Source: a bacterium BMS3Abin06
Lineage (GTDB): Bacteria > Nitrospirota > Thermodesulfovibrionia > UBA6902
Length of the DNA stretch: 34,365 bases
NCBI GenBank assembly: GCA_002897895.1
Contig: BDSY01000011.1
Coordinates: 1-34,365 of the forward strand
Reading direction: 5' to 3'
Translations under genes and position numbers: made by a program
Part shown: piece by piece, positions 14,881-23,191 of the stretch
Numbering within the stretch: position 1 is the first letter of the stretch
Layout: the number at the start of each line of letters is the position of its first letter
The notes under the pieces: model-generated
Databases searched by the model: none
What the model saw: only the letters and a program-made list of their open reading frames with translations
What the model was told of the DNA's origin: nothing

Positions 14881-16026
14881 TCATATAAATTTTTCAAAAA
14901 CTTCATTGGAAAGCAACAGCCCCTTTTTGGTAAGTCTCACGTTTGTCTCATATGAACAACCTGCGCCTCTGATTTCAATTAATCCGGCCTCCTGAAGGTC
15001 CCTGATCTCTTTATGGAAAAGACTTAAAATATTTTTGTTATAACGCCTGGAAAAGGATTCGACATTCAGCCCCTCTGTTTTTCTTAATCCAAGGAAAATC
15101 GCTTCGGACAATGCCCTGTCCCCGGTTATATCTTGGGATTCCTTAACCGTGCTTTTGTTTTCTGAAATGAGTCTCAGATATTCATCAAGATTATCTGTGT
15201 TATAAAACCTTTTTTCATTTATAAAAGAGTGAGCACCAAGTCCGGCTCCATAGTATTCCCCCCTGTTCCAGTAGTTCAGATTGTGTCTGGAAAAATAGTC
15301 CGGCATGCCGAAATTGGATATCTCGTAATGTATAAATCCGTTAAATATCAGATAATCAACAGTATGATTGTACATCTCAATTATTTTATCTTCATCTGAA
15401 GGTTCAGGTTTCTCAACCCCTCCCTGAAAAAATTTATATAGAAGAGTCCCTTTCTCAACTGTAAGCTCATATGCAGAGATATGCTTTGGCTTCAGACTTA
15501 CTGCTCTTTCGAGAGTCTTTCTCCAGCTATTAATACTCTGCCCCGGTAAACCGTAAATTAAATCGATCCCGATATTTTCGAATCCCGCATCTCTTGAAAG
15601 ATGTACAGCCTGCTCGATTTCTTCATGGTTATGTATCCTGCCGAGGAAAGAAAGCTCATCATCATTAAAAGACTGTGCGCCTATACTGATCCTGTTTATT
15701 CCTGAGGAGCGGATTACCCGCAACTTTTCTTTGTCTAATGTCCCCGGGTTTGCCTCGATTGTTGCTTCATGGTTTTCAATAAAATCGAAATGACCGGAAA
15801 TGCAATTAATCAGGTCTGATAATGCATTAACCGGAAGCGCTGTCGGAGTGCCGCCGCCTATGTAAAGAGTTGCAAGTGGAGTTCCATTGGGAATTTCAAG
15901 AATCTCTTTTTTCAGGGCTTCAATGTACGCAAGAGCTTTTTCAGGATCATAGATTCCTGATACAAAGTCACAATAGATGCACCTTTTTATGCAAAACGGG
16001 ATATGGACATAAAGGGAAAGCGCCAT
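14881..16026 (-). CDS. hemW: HemW, radical SAM heme chaperone
   Basis: A 381-residue protein of the HemN/HemW family. The cluster motif reads CIKRCIYCDF at residues 12-21, that is CxxxCxxC followed by Asp-Phe; true coproporphyrinogen dehydrogenase HemN has an extra Cys after the motif. The heme-binding HNLNYW motif of HemW is present near residue 248. Further family blocks: LYIGGGTPTALP, RISIGAQSFND, IGIDLIYGLPGQ and GAGLGAHSF. HemW binds heme and passes it to heme-requiring enzymes of respiratory chains. It fits the neighbouring multiheme cytochromes. The stop is followed by a gene-free region, and the ribosome binding site is weak. Confidence 0.92.
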   Translation of the reverse strand: MALSLYVHIPFCIKRCIYCDFVSGIYDPEKALAYIEALKKEILEIPNGTPLATLYIGGGTPTALPVNALSDLINCISGHFDFIENHEATIEANPGTLDKEKLRVIRSSGINRISIGAQSFNDDELSFLGRIHNHEEIEQAVHLSRDAGFENIGIDLIYGLPGQSINSWRKTLERAVSLKPKHISAYELTVEKGTLLYKFFQGGVEKPEPSDEDKIIEMYNHTVDYLIFNGFIHYEISNFGMPDYFSRHNLNYWNRGEYYGAGLGAHSFINEKRFYNTDNLDEYLRLISENKSTVKESQDITGDRALSEAIFLGLRKTEGLNVESFSRRYNKNILSLFHKEIRDLQEAGLIEIRGAGCSYETNVRLTKKGLLLSNEVFEKFI

Positions 16027-16108
16027 GGATTATTTTAACACCGATTTTCGCAATAGTCTAAAGTTCCGGGATTTATAAAGCCGGCCAACCACTCATAACA
16101 GCAAAAAA

Positions 16109-17455
16109 TTAATTCCTGTTTTCCACCTTATTAACCCTGTCGTAGCCTCTTTCCTTATGACATCCGGGGATACACCTGCCGCCTGTCTCTGTCTTGAAAT
16201 AGTAAATCGGGATATTAACGCTGCCAAACGGAAACTCTTCCCGCAAGTGGTCTTCCTGGTCGGAGGCGTGTATATCATGACAGGCACGGCATGTCCTTCC
16301 TTTTTGTTGATTCACATGCAGTCTATGAAGGTTTATATCTCCGTTTCGGAAGCTTGTTGCCGTCCTTGTTTTTTCCGTGGTTACCAGGGCTTCTTTATGA
16401 CAGAGAAAACAGAGGTTATATTTCCCTTTTTCATAAGGGGTATAAAATTTGTGCGGAAAAGAGAGGCGGAGAATAAATGCATTGTCAGAGCCATGGGGAT
16501 TGTGGCATGCCGTGCAATTCCCCTGCGCTACAGGACCGTGCTGAAACCGCCTCTCCTTCCATACAATGTTTTCTTTGTGGCAATTGTAACAGAGGGTGTC
16601 GATCTCATCGAGCAGGAGATATTTAATTTCTGAATAATGCGGAGAGTGGCAGGTGATGCATTGCCCCTCAGAGGCGGGTTTATGCTTCCGGGTATACTGG
16701 TTGAGTTCGTTTTTTTTCTCCTCATGACATGTAAAGCATATCTGATCCACCGGACTCTTTAAACGCAGTTTATTCCCCCCTGAATGCGGGTCATGGCAAT
16801 CAGTGCATCCTGATTTTATCAGAGGGGCATGAATATAGTCCCGGGTCATGCCGGCCACCATATCTTCATGACAGGTAAGGCAGAGATTAGCGCCTGTATC
16901 CGTAAGCCTGGATTTGAAATTTGATGCATGCGGGTCGTGGCATAGTCCGCAGTTGCCGTCTTCGACAGGCTTATGGATAAATTCACCGGCATAAAGCCCT
17001 TTCAGGCTGTGGCACAATGAGCACATCTTACTGTATGAAGCCTTGAGAAAAAACTTCCTGTCGGATCCATGCGGATCATGACAGGAGGTGCAGTCACCGT
17101 TTTTTATGGGGCCATGGACAAACCGGCTTGATTTTATTTCATGTTCTATACTTTTATGGCATCCGGAGCAGATAATACTCTGATTGGGCTCCAGTCCATA
17201 TTTATTGGGATAGGCTTTTGCAGTATGGCAGACATTACATTCTCCGGCAACAGCAGGTTCATGCCGGAACGCTTTTTCACCTGTTTCAAATTGTATGTGG
17301 CATTGCGGGCTCGTGCAGCTCCCTGATCCTCCGGCATGGGTCAGATATTCATCCGCTGAGGTAAAAGAAAAAGCGCTCTCAGAAAAAAAATGGAGAATGA
17401 CGGGAATCATTAAGAGGGTTAACAGAATTATTCTTAAAAGATATACTTTACTCAT
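16109..17455 (-). CDS. Periplasmic multiheme cytochrome c, up to 15 hemes
   Basis: A 448-residue secreted protein with an N-terminal hydrophobic signal (LLRIILLTLLMIPVILHFF). I count 13 CxxCH motifs (for example CNVCH, CSGCH, CTSCH, CSLCH, CTDCH, CFTCH, CRACH) plus one CxxxxCH near the N-terminus (CTSPQCH) and one CxxxCH at the end (CIPGCH). The motifs come in pairs with a repeated HxPxxxGxCxxCHDPHxS pattern, the doubled-CxxCH family. Such proteins carry electrons along chains of closely spaced hemes. Its start overlaps the stop of the TPR/thioredoxin-fold gene by eight bases, so the two are translationally coupled. Redox partner unknown. Confidence 0.93.
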   Translation of the reverse strand: MSKVYLLRIILLTLLMIPVILHFFSESAFSFTSADEYLTHAGGSGSCTSPQCHIQFETGEKAFRHEPAVAGECNVCHTAKAYPNKYGLEPNQSIICSGCHKSIEHEIKSSRFVHGPIKNGDCTSCHDPHGSDRKFFLKASYSKMCSLCHSLKGLYAGEFIHKPVEDGNCGLCHDPHASNFKSRLTDTGANLCLTCHEDMVAGMTRDYIHAPLIKSGCTDCHDPHSGGNKLRLKSPVDQICFTCHEEKKNELNQYTRKHKPASEGQCITCHSPHYSEIKYLLLDEIDTLCYNCHKENIVWKERRFQHGPVAQGNCTACHNPHGSDNAFILRLSFPHKFYTPYEKGKYNLCFLCHKEALVTTEKTRTATSFRNGDINLHRLHVNQQKGRTCRACHDIHASDQEDHLREEFPFGSVNIPIYYFKTETGGRCIPGCHKERGYDRVNKVENRN

Positions 17456-18719
17456 AAATCATTAAATCCCTGCTCCGGTACAGATGCTCTTTATCTGTTA
17501 CGTTTTCAAGGCCGAGTGCGACCTGTGCAGCCTTTTGAAGCAAATCCATAGCCTGTTTATCATCCCCGTTTTTAGCGTATAGTTCTGATAATGTATAGAG
17601 TGTTGATATCCGGTGAAAGGCGGATGAATCGAATATTACTCTTGTTATCTTTCTTTTTTCAAAAAGGGCAAGGGCTGTTTTAAGTTCTTTCAATGCATCA
17701 TCCGGTCTGCCTGTCTTCTTATAGAGAAGTCCTAAAACGTAATGTGCCTCGGCCATACTGTTATTGAGGGCAATGGAGAGATTGAAATGTTTTTCCGCTT
17801 CATCGAATTTCTCATTTTCAAAGAGCAGCAGACCATAATTAAAATGTGCGGGAGCATTCTCCTTATCCAATTTAATTGCTTTATCCAGCTCTTTAACTGC
17901 ATCTTCATAATTGCCTCTTTTCCACATTATTATCCCCATCAGATTATGAGCCCACGCAAAGTCCGGATCCAGCGCCAATGATTTCATAAGGGGGGAGAGG
18001 GCCTGTTCCAGCAAACCCTTTTTGTACATCTGGAGGGAATAATGATAAAGTCTGATTGAGTGAGAATCAGGCCCCTTTATTTTCAGACCCTTATCTTTAT
18101 GGGCAACCCCGGCAGCTCCAACCAGATTCCTGATCTGTTCCGAGAACAGCGGCTGTGCAGCTATAGGAAAACTGGGATAGATAAATTTAATCTTTCCTGT
18201 TTTACCGACCATGATAGTTGAGGGCAGGGCAATGACGCCGTATTCCCTGAACAGTTTAAAACCCCTGTCAATTAATACAGGGAATTTTATCTTGTTCACT
18301 TTTATCAGGTTGCGTACTGCTGCGCTCTCGCCGGCCGGAATATCTTTCTCTCCCTCCGGGGTATAAATACCGAATATCTCAAGGCCGGCCCCGTCATGGT
18401 ACTTTTTGTAAAAATCATTCAGGAAACGCAGCTCATCCAGGGAGTAATTCAGAAATGATTTATCCGTCGTCAGCTCCCAGAAAACAAGAATGACCGGCTT
18501 CCTGCCGAAAAGATCCGTTACATCATGTATTGTCCCGCTCAAATCCTCAAGCAAAATCTCTTTGGGCGGATCACCTTCTTTGATGCCGATCAATGCAGAG
18601 GAGGCCGACGGCAGTGAACAGGTTATTGCCAGTAATACCGCCAGACTGATAAGCAGGGAAGGAAACCGGGAGCTTTCTCTTTTTTTATTTATTTCTCTAT
18701 CGACTTTCATAATATGCAC
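17448..18719 (-). CDS. Secreted thioredoxin-fold/TPR protein without active-site cysteines
   Basis: A 423-residue exported protein: basic start, hydrophobic signal (LLISLAVLLAITCSLPSASS), then a TlpA/AhpC-like thioredoxin fold (residues about 45-200: VILVFWELTTDKS, LEIFGIYTPEG, FPVLIDRGFKLFREYGV, ALPSTIMVGKTGKI), then five or so TPR units (about 220-400, such as AWAHNLMGIIMWKRGNYEDAV and APAHFNYGLLLFENEKFDEA, shown here in part). Where TlpA proteins have FWxxWCxxC, this one has FWELTTDKS, so it cannot do disulfide exchange. The cis-Pro (ALPST) is kept. A Cys in the signal region could be a lipobox-like Cys, though the context is poor. Coupling to the multiheme cytochrome gene suggests a role in cytochrome assembly or docking; this is inference. 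Confidence 0.82.
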   Translation of the reverse strand: MHIMKVDREINKKRESSRFPSLLISLAVLLAITCSLPSASSALIGIKEGDPPKEILLEDLSGTIHDVTDLFGRKPVILVFWELTTDKSFLNYSLDELRFLNDFYKKYHDGAGLEIFGIYTPEGEKDIPAGESAAVRNLIKVNKIKFPVLIDRGFKLFREYGVIALPSTIMVGKTGKIKFIYPSFPIAAQPLFSEQIRNLVGAAGVAHKDKGLKIKGPDSHSIRLYHYSLQMYKKGLLEQALSPLMKSLALDPDFAWAHNLMGIIMWKRGNYEDAVKELDKAIKLDKENAPAHFNYGLLLFENEKFDEAEKHFNLSIALNNSMAEAHYVLGLLYKKTGRPDDALKELKTALALFEKRKITRVIFDSSAFHRISTLYTLSELYAKNGDDKQAMDLLQKAAQVALGLENVTDKEHLYRSRDLMIYE

Positions 18720-18816
18720 ATTTAACCTGCTGATTAAAAAGGGTGTATATATTACATCAATTCAGACACCGGGGTCAAATTTTGCAGGCATTCCGGCGGA
18801 GCCTTGATTGGATTTC

Positions 18817-18844
18817 TTGACTTCCCCTGCTTTAACCATATAGA
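18817..18844 (+). promoter_or_regulatory. Candidate promoter for the exonuclease gene
   Basis: TTGACT at 18817-18822 and TATAGA at 18839-18844 are 16 bases apart. The resulting leader would be over 200 bases and would include the heptamer repeat region, so another promoter closer to 19076 is possible. Confidence 0.3.
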
Positions 18845-18883
18845 ATTTTTGAATAGTTCAGCTATAGGAAAATGTTTAACAAG

Positions 18884-19013
18884 AATTCAGGAGTCAGAAT
18901 TGCTTTGGAATATCCCTCTAATATGCGCTTTTTGAGAGACTAACAAATCTTGAAACTCTTTAGCTTTTTCTCTTTTCATTCTGAATTCTGGATTCCGACT
19001 CCTGACTTCTTCA
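18884..19013. repeat. Inverted repeat built from 7-base tandem units before exonuclease gene
   Basis: TCAGGAGTCAGAA (18887-18899) is the inverted copy, with one mismatch, of TTCCGACTCCTGA (18993-19005). The right arm is part of a run of five degenerate heptamers, 18979-19013: TTCTGAA, TTCTGGA, TTCCGAC, TCCTGAC, TTCTTCA. The left arm has two (AATTCAG, GAGTCAG). The frame of the next gene is open across the right arm but I start that gene after it. Confidence 0.75.
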
Positions 19014-19075
19014 CCTGGTATCGTAGATACCCTGTGAACTATTACGAATTTTTAAAAAATGAAAGGGATTTTTTA

Positions 19076-19564
19076 ATGAAATATTGCGCTTATCTCGATA
19101 TAGAGACAACGGGCTTAAGTCCGTTTACAGGCAAATTAACAGTAATCGGTTTATACATAGAAGAGGGGAATGATAATGGAATCATGCAGCTGGTCGGAGA
19201 CGAAATATCTTCCTCAAAATTAATTCAGATGATGAAAAATATTACAATGCTCTACACTTATAACGGCGCGCGGTTTGACCTGCCCTTTATCAAGGCAAAA
19301 CTCAATGTAGACCTTACACAATATTGCCGACATAAAGACTTGATGTATGCGTGCTGGCAGAGAAATCTCTACGGAGGTCTGAAGGGTGTTGAAAGGCAAC
19401 TGGGCATAGAAAGAAAATTGCCTGATGTTGACGGCAGGATTGCTATAGAGTTGTGGCATAATTACAAACGTTACGGACACAGGGACTCTCTTGCAAGGTT
19501 ATTAAAATACAATGAAGAGGATGTCCTGAATTTAAGAGAAATCAGAGAACGGCTGAATATTTAA
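19076..19564 (+). CDS. DnaQ-like 3'-5' exonuclease domain protein (YprB-like)
   Basis: A 162-residue ribonuclease-H-like exonuclease. Motif Exo I is YLDIETTGLSPF at residues 5-16 with Asp and Glu, Exo II is TYNGARFDLPFI (about residues 59-70), and Exo III is the YNEEDVLNL block near the C-terminus with the last Asp. The architecture fits the RNase_H_2/YprB type, which is thought to degrade or trim nucleic acid ends; its natural substrate is not known. The frame is open back to 18950, but that part is coded by repeat DNA; the ATG at 19076 follows a GAAAGGGA ribosome binding site and puts the Exo I motif at the usual place. It is a single gene between two minus-strand clusters. Confidence 0.85.
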   Translation: MKYCAYLDIETTGLSPFTGKLTVIGLYIEEGNDNGIMQLVGDEISSSKLIQMMKNITMLYTYNGARFDLPFIKAKLNVDLTQYCRHKDLMYACWQRNLYGGLKGVERQLGIERKLPDVDGRIAIELWHNYKRYGHRDSLARLLKYNEEDVLNLREIRERLNI

Positions 19565-19635
19565 AAGCAATATACCTGCCTTGCAGTTGTATGGAATTAT
19601 CACAGTCTGGCAGCCTGTCCGTATATACGCTCTTT

Positions 19636-20295
19636 TCATTGTCGTCGCCTGCGGGGTCTTATAAATATGTCTTTTGCCATCTCCCGGTCCACTGCTATCT
19701 GCATATGCCCTATCTTAAAGACATGGGACGGGAAGGTCTGAACAACCTCAACAAGCACGCCCGGCAGTATGCCCATGGTCATCAGCTTGCGGAGTTTTTT
19801 ATTGTCTCCTGTATGAAGATACGCTACCTTGCCCCTTGCGCCTTTTTTGAGATCCGCAAGATTGGAGACAATGCTTTTGGGAGACCTGCTCCGCTTCCTG
19901 CAGCACCTCCCCCGGGGAATCGCTCTTCCATGGGGGCACACCTTTGGATGACCAAGCAGTGTGCAGATATTATCCTCCACCTCCTTGCGGATAAGGTGTT
20001 CAAACAGACAGGCCGTATCTTCCATGAGATTCTTTCTTATGCCGAATACATCTATCATCAGACGCTCAGCCAGCCTGTGCCGTCTTACTGCATCCTCAGC
20101 CTCTTTCATCCCTTCCTTATTTAAGACTATCCCCTTTTCCAGTACGTCAATAAAATTCAATGCAATAAGCTCCTCAACCTCCGGGGCATTTTTATCAGTC
20201 TTCAACTCCTTAAACCCGGCCATCTTCTTACCCGTTTCCATGGTCATTATCCAGAGATATTCCAGTATCTCTTCAGCCTTATTGCTCAGCCTCAT
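19636..20295 (-). CDS. DtxR/MntR-type metalloregulator fused to FeoA domain
   Basis: A 219-residue protein. Residues 1-70 form a small winged helix (MRLSNKAEEILEYLWI, ...VEELIALNFIDV), residues 70-140 the DtxR dimerisation and metal region (HRLAERLMIDVFG, FEHLIRKEVEDNI, LGHPKVCPHGRAIP), and residues 145-215 an SH3-like FeoA domain (LADLKKGARGKVAYL, KLMTMGILPGVLVEV, GHMQIAVDREMAKDIFI). The E-H-x-I, CPHG and related residues of the DtxR metal site are visible. It lies downstream of feoB with a small Cys-rich gene in between and overlaps that gene by four bases. No free FeoA gene is present, so this FeoA domain may serve the transporter, the regulator, or both. Confidence 0.85.
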   Translation of the reverse strand: MRLSNKAEEILEYLWIMTMETGKKMAGFKELKTDKNAPEVEELIALNFIDVLEKGIVLNKEGMKEAEDAVRRHRLAERLMIDVFGIRKNLMEDTACLFEHLIRKEVEDNICTLLGHPKVCPHGRAIPRGRCCRKRSRSPKSIVSNLADLKKGARGKVAYLHTGDNKKLRKLMTMGILPGVLVEVVQTFPSHVFKIGHMQIAVDREMAKDIFIRPRRRRQ

Positions 20296-20477
20296 TTTTT
20301 TATCTCCTTCTGTCTCTTTAATGACCTTATAAACTTTATAAGGCCGGGCTCCTTAGGCACCTCATAACCGCAATTCGGGCATTTAATCAGGCTGCATGTC
20401 CCTGATAAAGCGCAGCCTTTGCATCCTTCCAGTCCATCCTGTTCTCTGAATTCAAGACCGCATAAAGGGCACTTCAT
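20292..20477 (-). CDS. Small Cys-rich protein of the feo operon
   Basis: A 61-residue protein with seven cysteines: CPLCG at residues 3-7, CKGC at 19-22, a single Cys at 28, and CPNCGYEVPKEP from 33. The first and last pairs look like a zinc-ribbon or rubredoxin-like knuckle; the middle Cys residues could hold a further metal. The C-terminal third is basic and helical. It overlaps feoB upstream and the regulator downstream by four bases each, so it is made together with them. A role as an FeoB accessory (as FeoC or Cys-rich FeoB-associated proteins are elsewhere) is inference. I recall similar CPNCGYEVP proteins next to feoB in Geobacter-like genomes. Confidence 0.8.
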   Translation of the reverse strand: MKCPLCGLEFREQDGLEGCKGCALSGTCSLIKCPNCGYEVPKEPGLIKFIRSLKRQKEIKK

Positions 20478-22480
20478 AACGCTATTCCCAACCCATTAAG
20501 TACAAAGTTGAGCAGATATCCAACAAAAAAGGCAAAGGGAAATATAAAGGCCGCCATACCCAGCGCCATCTTCCAGCCCCTCTCCTTTATGGTAATGGAG
20601 AATTGGGCTATGCAGGGCATGAACAGGGCTAGGGTGACAACAGAGACAACAAGCGGGATGCCGTTAAGCAGCCCGGCTGTCTTCAGGTCATAGAGTCCGG
20701 CAGCGCCAAAGTCCCTTCTGAAAAAACCGTATAAAAAGGCGGTTGCAGCCTCTTTCGGCAGGCCTATTAATGCTGCCGGATAAGAAAGTGCATTTGTCAG
20801 AAGGTCGAAAAGCCCTGTAAGTTTTCCTGCCCATATAAGAATGCTTGCCAGTACGAACAGGGGCAGCACCTCCTTGAAATACCACTCCACCCTGGTGTAT
20901 GTCTTGGTAAAGACATTTGAGAGCTTTGGCCATCTGAGCGGAGGCACCTCCATAAAGAAGAGCGGCTTTTCACCGGGCACGATCTTTGCCGCTAAATAGC
21001 CTGTAAAAAGAAATATCATCGCCATGACACTTATAAATATCCACAATGCCCCGACATTGCCGGCAAGAAGTGCAAGGATCACCCCGATCTGGGCAGAGCA
21101 CGGCACTGCCAGAGCCAGCAGGAACGTGGCTATAATCCTCTCCCTCTTTGTCTCAAGTGTCCTCGTCACCATTGTTGCCATGGTATCGCATCCGAACCCG
21201 AGGACAATAGGAATTACCGCCCTTCCATTGAGCCCTATCTTTTTGAAAAGCCTGTCAATAAACATGGCCAACCTCGGAAGGTAGCCGGAATCCTCTATTA
21301 TGGAAAATGCAATAAAAAAAGTGGTCACAACAGGCAGGATGATGGCAATTGCGTACCTGATTCCGAGTGTGATAATACCGTAGTCGTGAACAAAAAGATT
21401 TTGCCATACTTTCCACGGAATAATGGATATGACAATCCCTGTAACAAAGGGGTTTATGTACTTTCCGAAGACCGTCTCTTCAAGGAAATTTACGGAAATC
21501 TGCGCCCCGAATACGCCTACAAATTCATAGAAACTGTATATTATCAGGAGAAGGATGGGAACACCTGCAAGAGGGTGCATCATGAGGCGGCTCAGCCTCT
21601 CCCTGAAATCCATAGTCTCTTCAGGAGAGGATACGGTCACTTTTTTGATTATTTCCAGTATTTCCCTCTGTCTTGCGAGGGTTACAATATAATTTAAGGG
21701 TTGACCGTACCTGTTCTTTGTCTCCCCGATTATCTCCTCTAATGACCTGTAGTCCTCTTTCATCTGCTTCCTGACCAGCGATCTGATATCAGGGTCGTCC
21801 TGAAGCAGGAAAAGGGCAATCGCCCTCTTTGAGATACGGTATTCGCCCTTCAGCTTCTCCTGGATCCTCTGTACGGCAGACTCCAGTACCTTATCGTATT
21901 TAACAATCCCGCCCCTCTTCTTTTCATGCCGTATGACCGCTTCTTTGAGAAGGTCCATTCCGCGGCCCTCTGTGGCAACAGTGGCAACAACAGGTATTCC
22001 CAGTTCCCTCTCAAGCTGCCCGGTGTCCACCTTCATTCCCAGTCTCTCAGCCTCATCCATGAGGTTGAGGACCAGAACAAGAGGAGCTTCCGCCTCCATG
22101 AGCTGCAAGGTCATGTGAAGCATTCTTTCTATATTCTTTGCATCAACCACCTGAACAACAACTGCAGGATTTTCATCTAAAAGGATAGACCTTGCAACAC
22201 GCTCCTCTTCGGTTATCGGGAGCAGTGAGTACATGCCGGGGGTATCAATTATCTCAAATTCTTTATCTCCGAGCTTCCCCTTGCCCCTTGTTACATCAAC
22301 AGTAGTCCCCGGATAGTTGGAGACGGTTACATATCTGCCTGTGAGATATCCAAAGACAACGCTCTTGCCGACATTAGGGCTTCCGACTAAAACAACCTTC
22401 TGCAGCCCCTCTGTCTTCTCACCCGTATTGCCGTGGCAGCGGCAACTTTCCTCTTTTTTACCCAGGCTCAGCAATGCCAT
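20474..22480 (-). CDS. feoB: Ferrous iron transporter FeoB
   Basis: FeoB brings Fe(II) across the inner membrane, with a GTPase domain facing the cytoplasm. The G domain shows G1 GSPNVGKSVVF, G2 YPGTTVDV, G3 DTPGMYSLLP and G4 NLMDEAER; the membrane part has the two gate-like repeats (MHPLAGVPILLLIIYSFYEF and others) and FGCDTMATMVTRTLETKRER. From the chosen start the length is 668 residues, slightly short of E. coli FeoB because the C-terminal extension is missing. The frame extends twelve codons upstream, but the ATG at 22480 has a strong AGGAGG. An N-terminal ESCRCHGN segment before the G domain could bind metal. It follows an SmtB-like repressor gene and has an operator-like palindrome of its own. 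Confidence 0.95.
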   Translation of the reverse strand: MALLSLGKKEESCRCHGNTGEKTEGLQKVVLVGSPNVGKSVVFGYLTGRYVTVSNYPGTTVDVTRGKGKLGDKEFEIIDTPGMYSLLPITEEERVARSILLDENPAVVVQVVDAKNIERMLHMTLQLMEAEAPLVLVLNLMDEAERLGMKVDTGQLERELGIPVVATVATEGRGMDLLKEAVIRHEKKRGGIVKYDKVLESAVQRIQEKLKGEYRISKRAIALFLLQDDPDIRSLVRKQMKEDYRSLEEIIGETKNRYGQPLNYIVTLARQREILEIIKKVTVSSPEETMDFRERLSRLMMHPLAGVPILLLIIYSFYEFVGVFGAQISVNFLEETVFGKYINPFVTGIVISIIPWKVWQNLFVHDYGIITLGIRYAIAIILPVVTTFFIAFSIIEDSGYLPRLAMFIDRLFKKIGLNGRAVIPIVLGFGCDTMATMVTRTLETKRERIIATFLLALAVPCSAQIGVILALLAGNVGALWIFISVMAMIFLFTGYLAAKIVPGEKPLFFMEVPPLRWPKLSNVFTKTYTRVEWYFKEVLPLFVLASILIWAGKLTGLFDLLTNALSYPAALIGLPKEAATAFLYGFFRRDFGAAGLYDLKTAGLLNGIPLVVSVVTLALFMPCIAQFSITIKERGWKMALGMAAFIFPFAFFVGYLLNFVLNGLGIAL

Positions 22481-22503
22481 CTTAACCTCCTGCGTAATAG
22501 ATA

Positions 22504-22521
22504 GTTGAACAACCATTCAAC
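22504..22521. promoter_or_regulatory. Second SmtB/ArsR-type operator, upstream of feoB
   Basis: GTTGAA-CAACCA-TTCAAC is a perfect six-base inverted repeat. The core TGAACAACCATTCA matches the TGAACA-NN-TNTTCA operator pattern known for SmtB-family repressors in all but one place, and resembles the core TGAATAGTTACTCA of the site at 22934-22961. It lies between the repressor gene and feoB. Confidence 0.6.
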
Positions 22522-22543
22522 CTTCAGGTAAAAAAAAACCTGC

Positions 22544-22909
22544 CTACATATCCTCCACATGTCTCAACCCTTCATCAAAGAGGTTCTTGATATGTTCATC
22601 ATCAAGCGAATAATAAACCATCTTTCCATCCTTTCTGTATTTTACAAGTCTCATGTTTCTCAGTACCCTTAATTGATGCGAAACCGTGGACTTGGTTGTC
22701 CCTAAAAGAGATGCAATGTCATACACACAGAGTTCATCCTCGGAGAGTGCAAAGATTATCTTAACCCTTGTCGGGTCGCCAAGCACCTTGAATGTATCCG
22801 AAAGCAGTTGTATCTTATGCTCCGGCTTGATTTTCCTCCTGACAGAGGCAACCCTTTTTCTGTCAATACAGGTAATTCCATTTGCATCCTTTTTACCTCC
22901 GGAGTTCAT
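22544..22909 (-). CDS. ArsR/SmtB-family metal-sensing repressor, alpha-5 zinc site
   Basis: A 121-residue winged-helix repressor. Core: LLSDTFKVLGDPTRVKIIF, ELCVYDIASLLGTTKSTVSHQLRVL (DNA-reading helix SxSTVSHQLRxL type) and KDGKMVYYSLDD. The last helix reads DEHIKNLFDEGLRHVED, that is D-x-H-(10)-H-x2-D, nearly the alpha-5 site (DxHx10Hx2E) by which SmtB/CzrA-type proteins bind zinc or cobalt. The alpha-3 site keeps only one Cys (ELCVYD instead of ELCVCD), and one Cys stands near the N-terminus. It is the first gene of the unit with feoB, and two operator-like palindromes frame its gene. Confidence 0.88.
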   Translation of the reverse strand: MNSGGKKDANGITCIDRKRVASVRRKIKPEHKIQLLSDTFKVLGDPTRVKIIFALSEDELCVYDIASLLGTTKSTVSHQLRVLRNMRLVKYRKDGKMVYYSLDDEHIKNLFDEGLRHVEDM

Positions 22910-22933
22910 AAAATAATGTCCTTATCAAGAGCA

Positions 22934-22992
22934 TAACAGTTGAATAGTTACTCAACTGTTAATAGCATATCAGGCAGGAAATCTTTTGTCAA
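22934..22992 (-). promoter_or_regulatory. Promoter and SmtB-type operator of the feo unit
   Basis: On the minus strand TTGACA (22987-22992) and TATGCT (22964-22969) are 17 bases apart, a near-consensus promoter. Immediately downstream is a perfect inverted repeat TAACAGTTGA-ATAGTTAC-TCAACTGTTA (22934-22961), covering the expected transcription start at about 22957. A repressor bound there would block initiation. The repressor's start codon is at 22909. Confidence 0.82.
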
Positions 22993-23127
22993 GATTTATG
23001 ATAAAACCGGGAATGAAAAACGGATGGAGATTTTAACAAGTGAAGTGCCCTGCGCCGGAGACCGCAGTGTCTTATGTTTATAAAGCAATCTATATTGTTA
23101 TTGGTTTATGTGATTAAATGATATATC

Positions 23128-23176
23128 TTGCATTAATTGGTTTTTTGTGATATATATATAAATAGTCATTTATATA
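23128..23176 (+). promoter_or_regulatory. ars promoter with overlapping ArsR-type operator
   Basis: TTGCAT (23128-23133) and TATATA (23151-23156) are 17 bases apart. The inverted repeat TATATAAAT-AGTC-ATTTATATA (23155-23176) overlaps the end of the -10 and covers the predicted start site. Its AT-rich sequence is of the kind bound by ArsR repressors. The arsR ATG is at 23192. Confidence 0.72.
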
Positions 23177-23191
23177 AAGAGAGGCGGGAAT

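Noticed and set aside
18950..19075. Earlier start for the exonuclease
   Set aside because: The extra residues are coded by heptamer repeat DNA, while the ATG at 19076 has a ribosome binding site and puts Exo I at the usual position.
19591..20124. Plus-strand frame of 177 codons
   Set aside because: Antisense to the DtxR-FeoA regulator, which has clear domain motifs.
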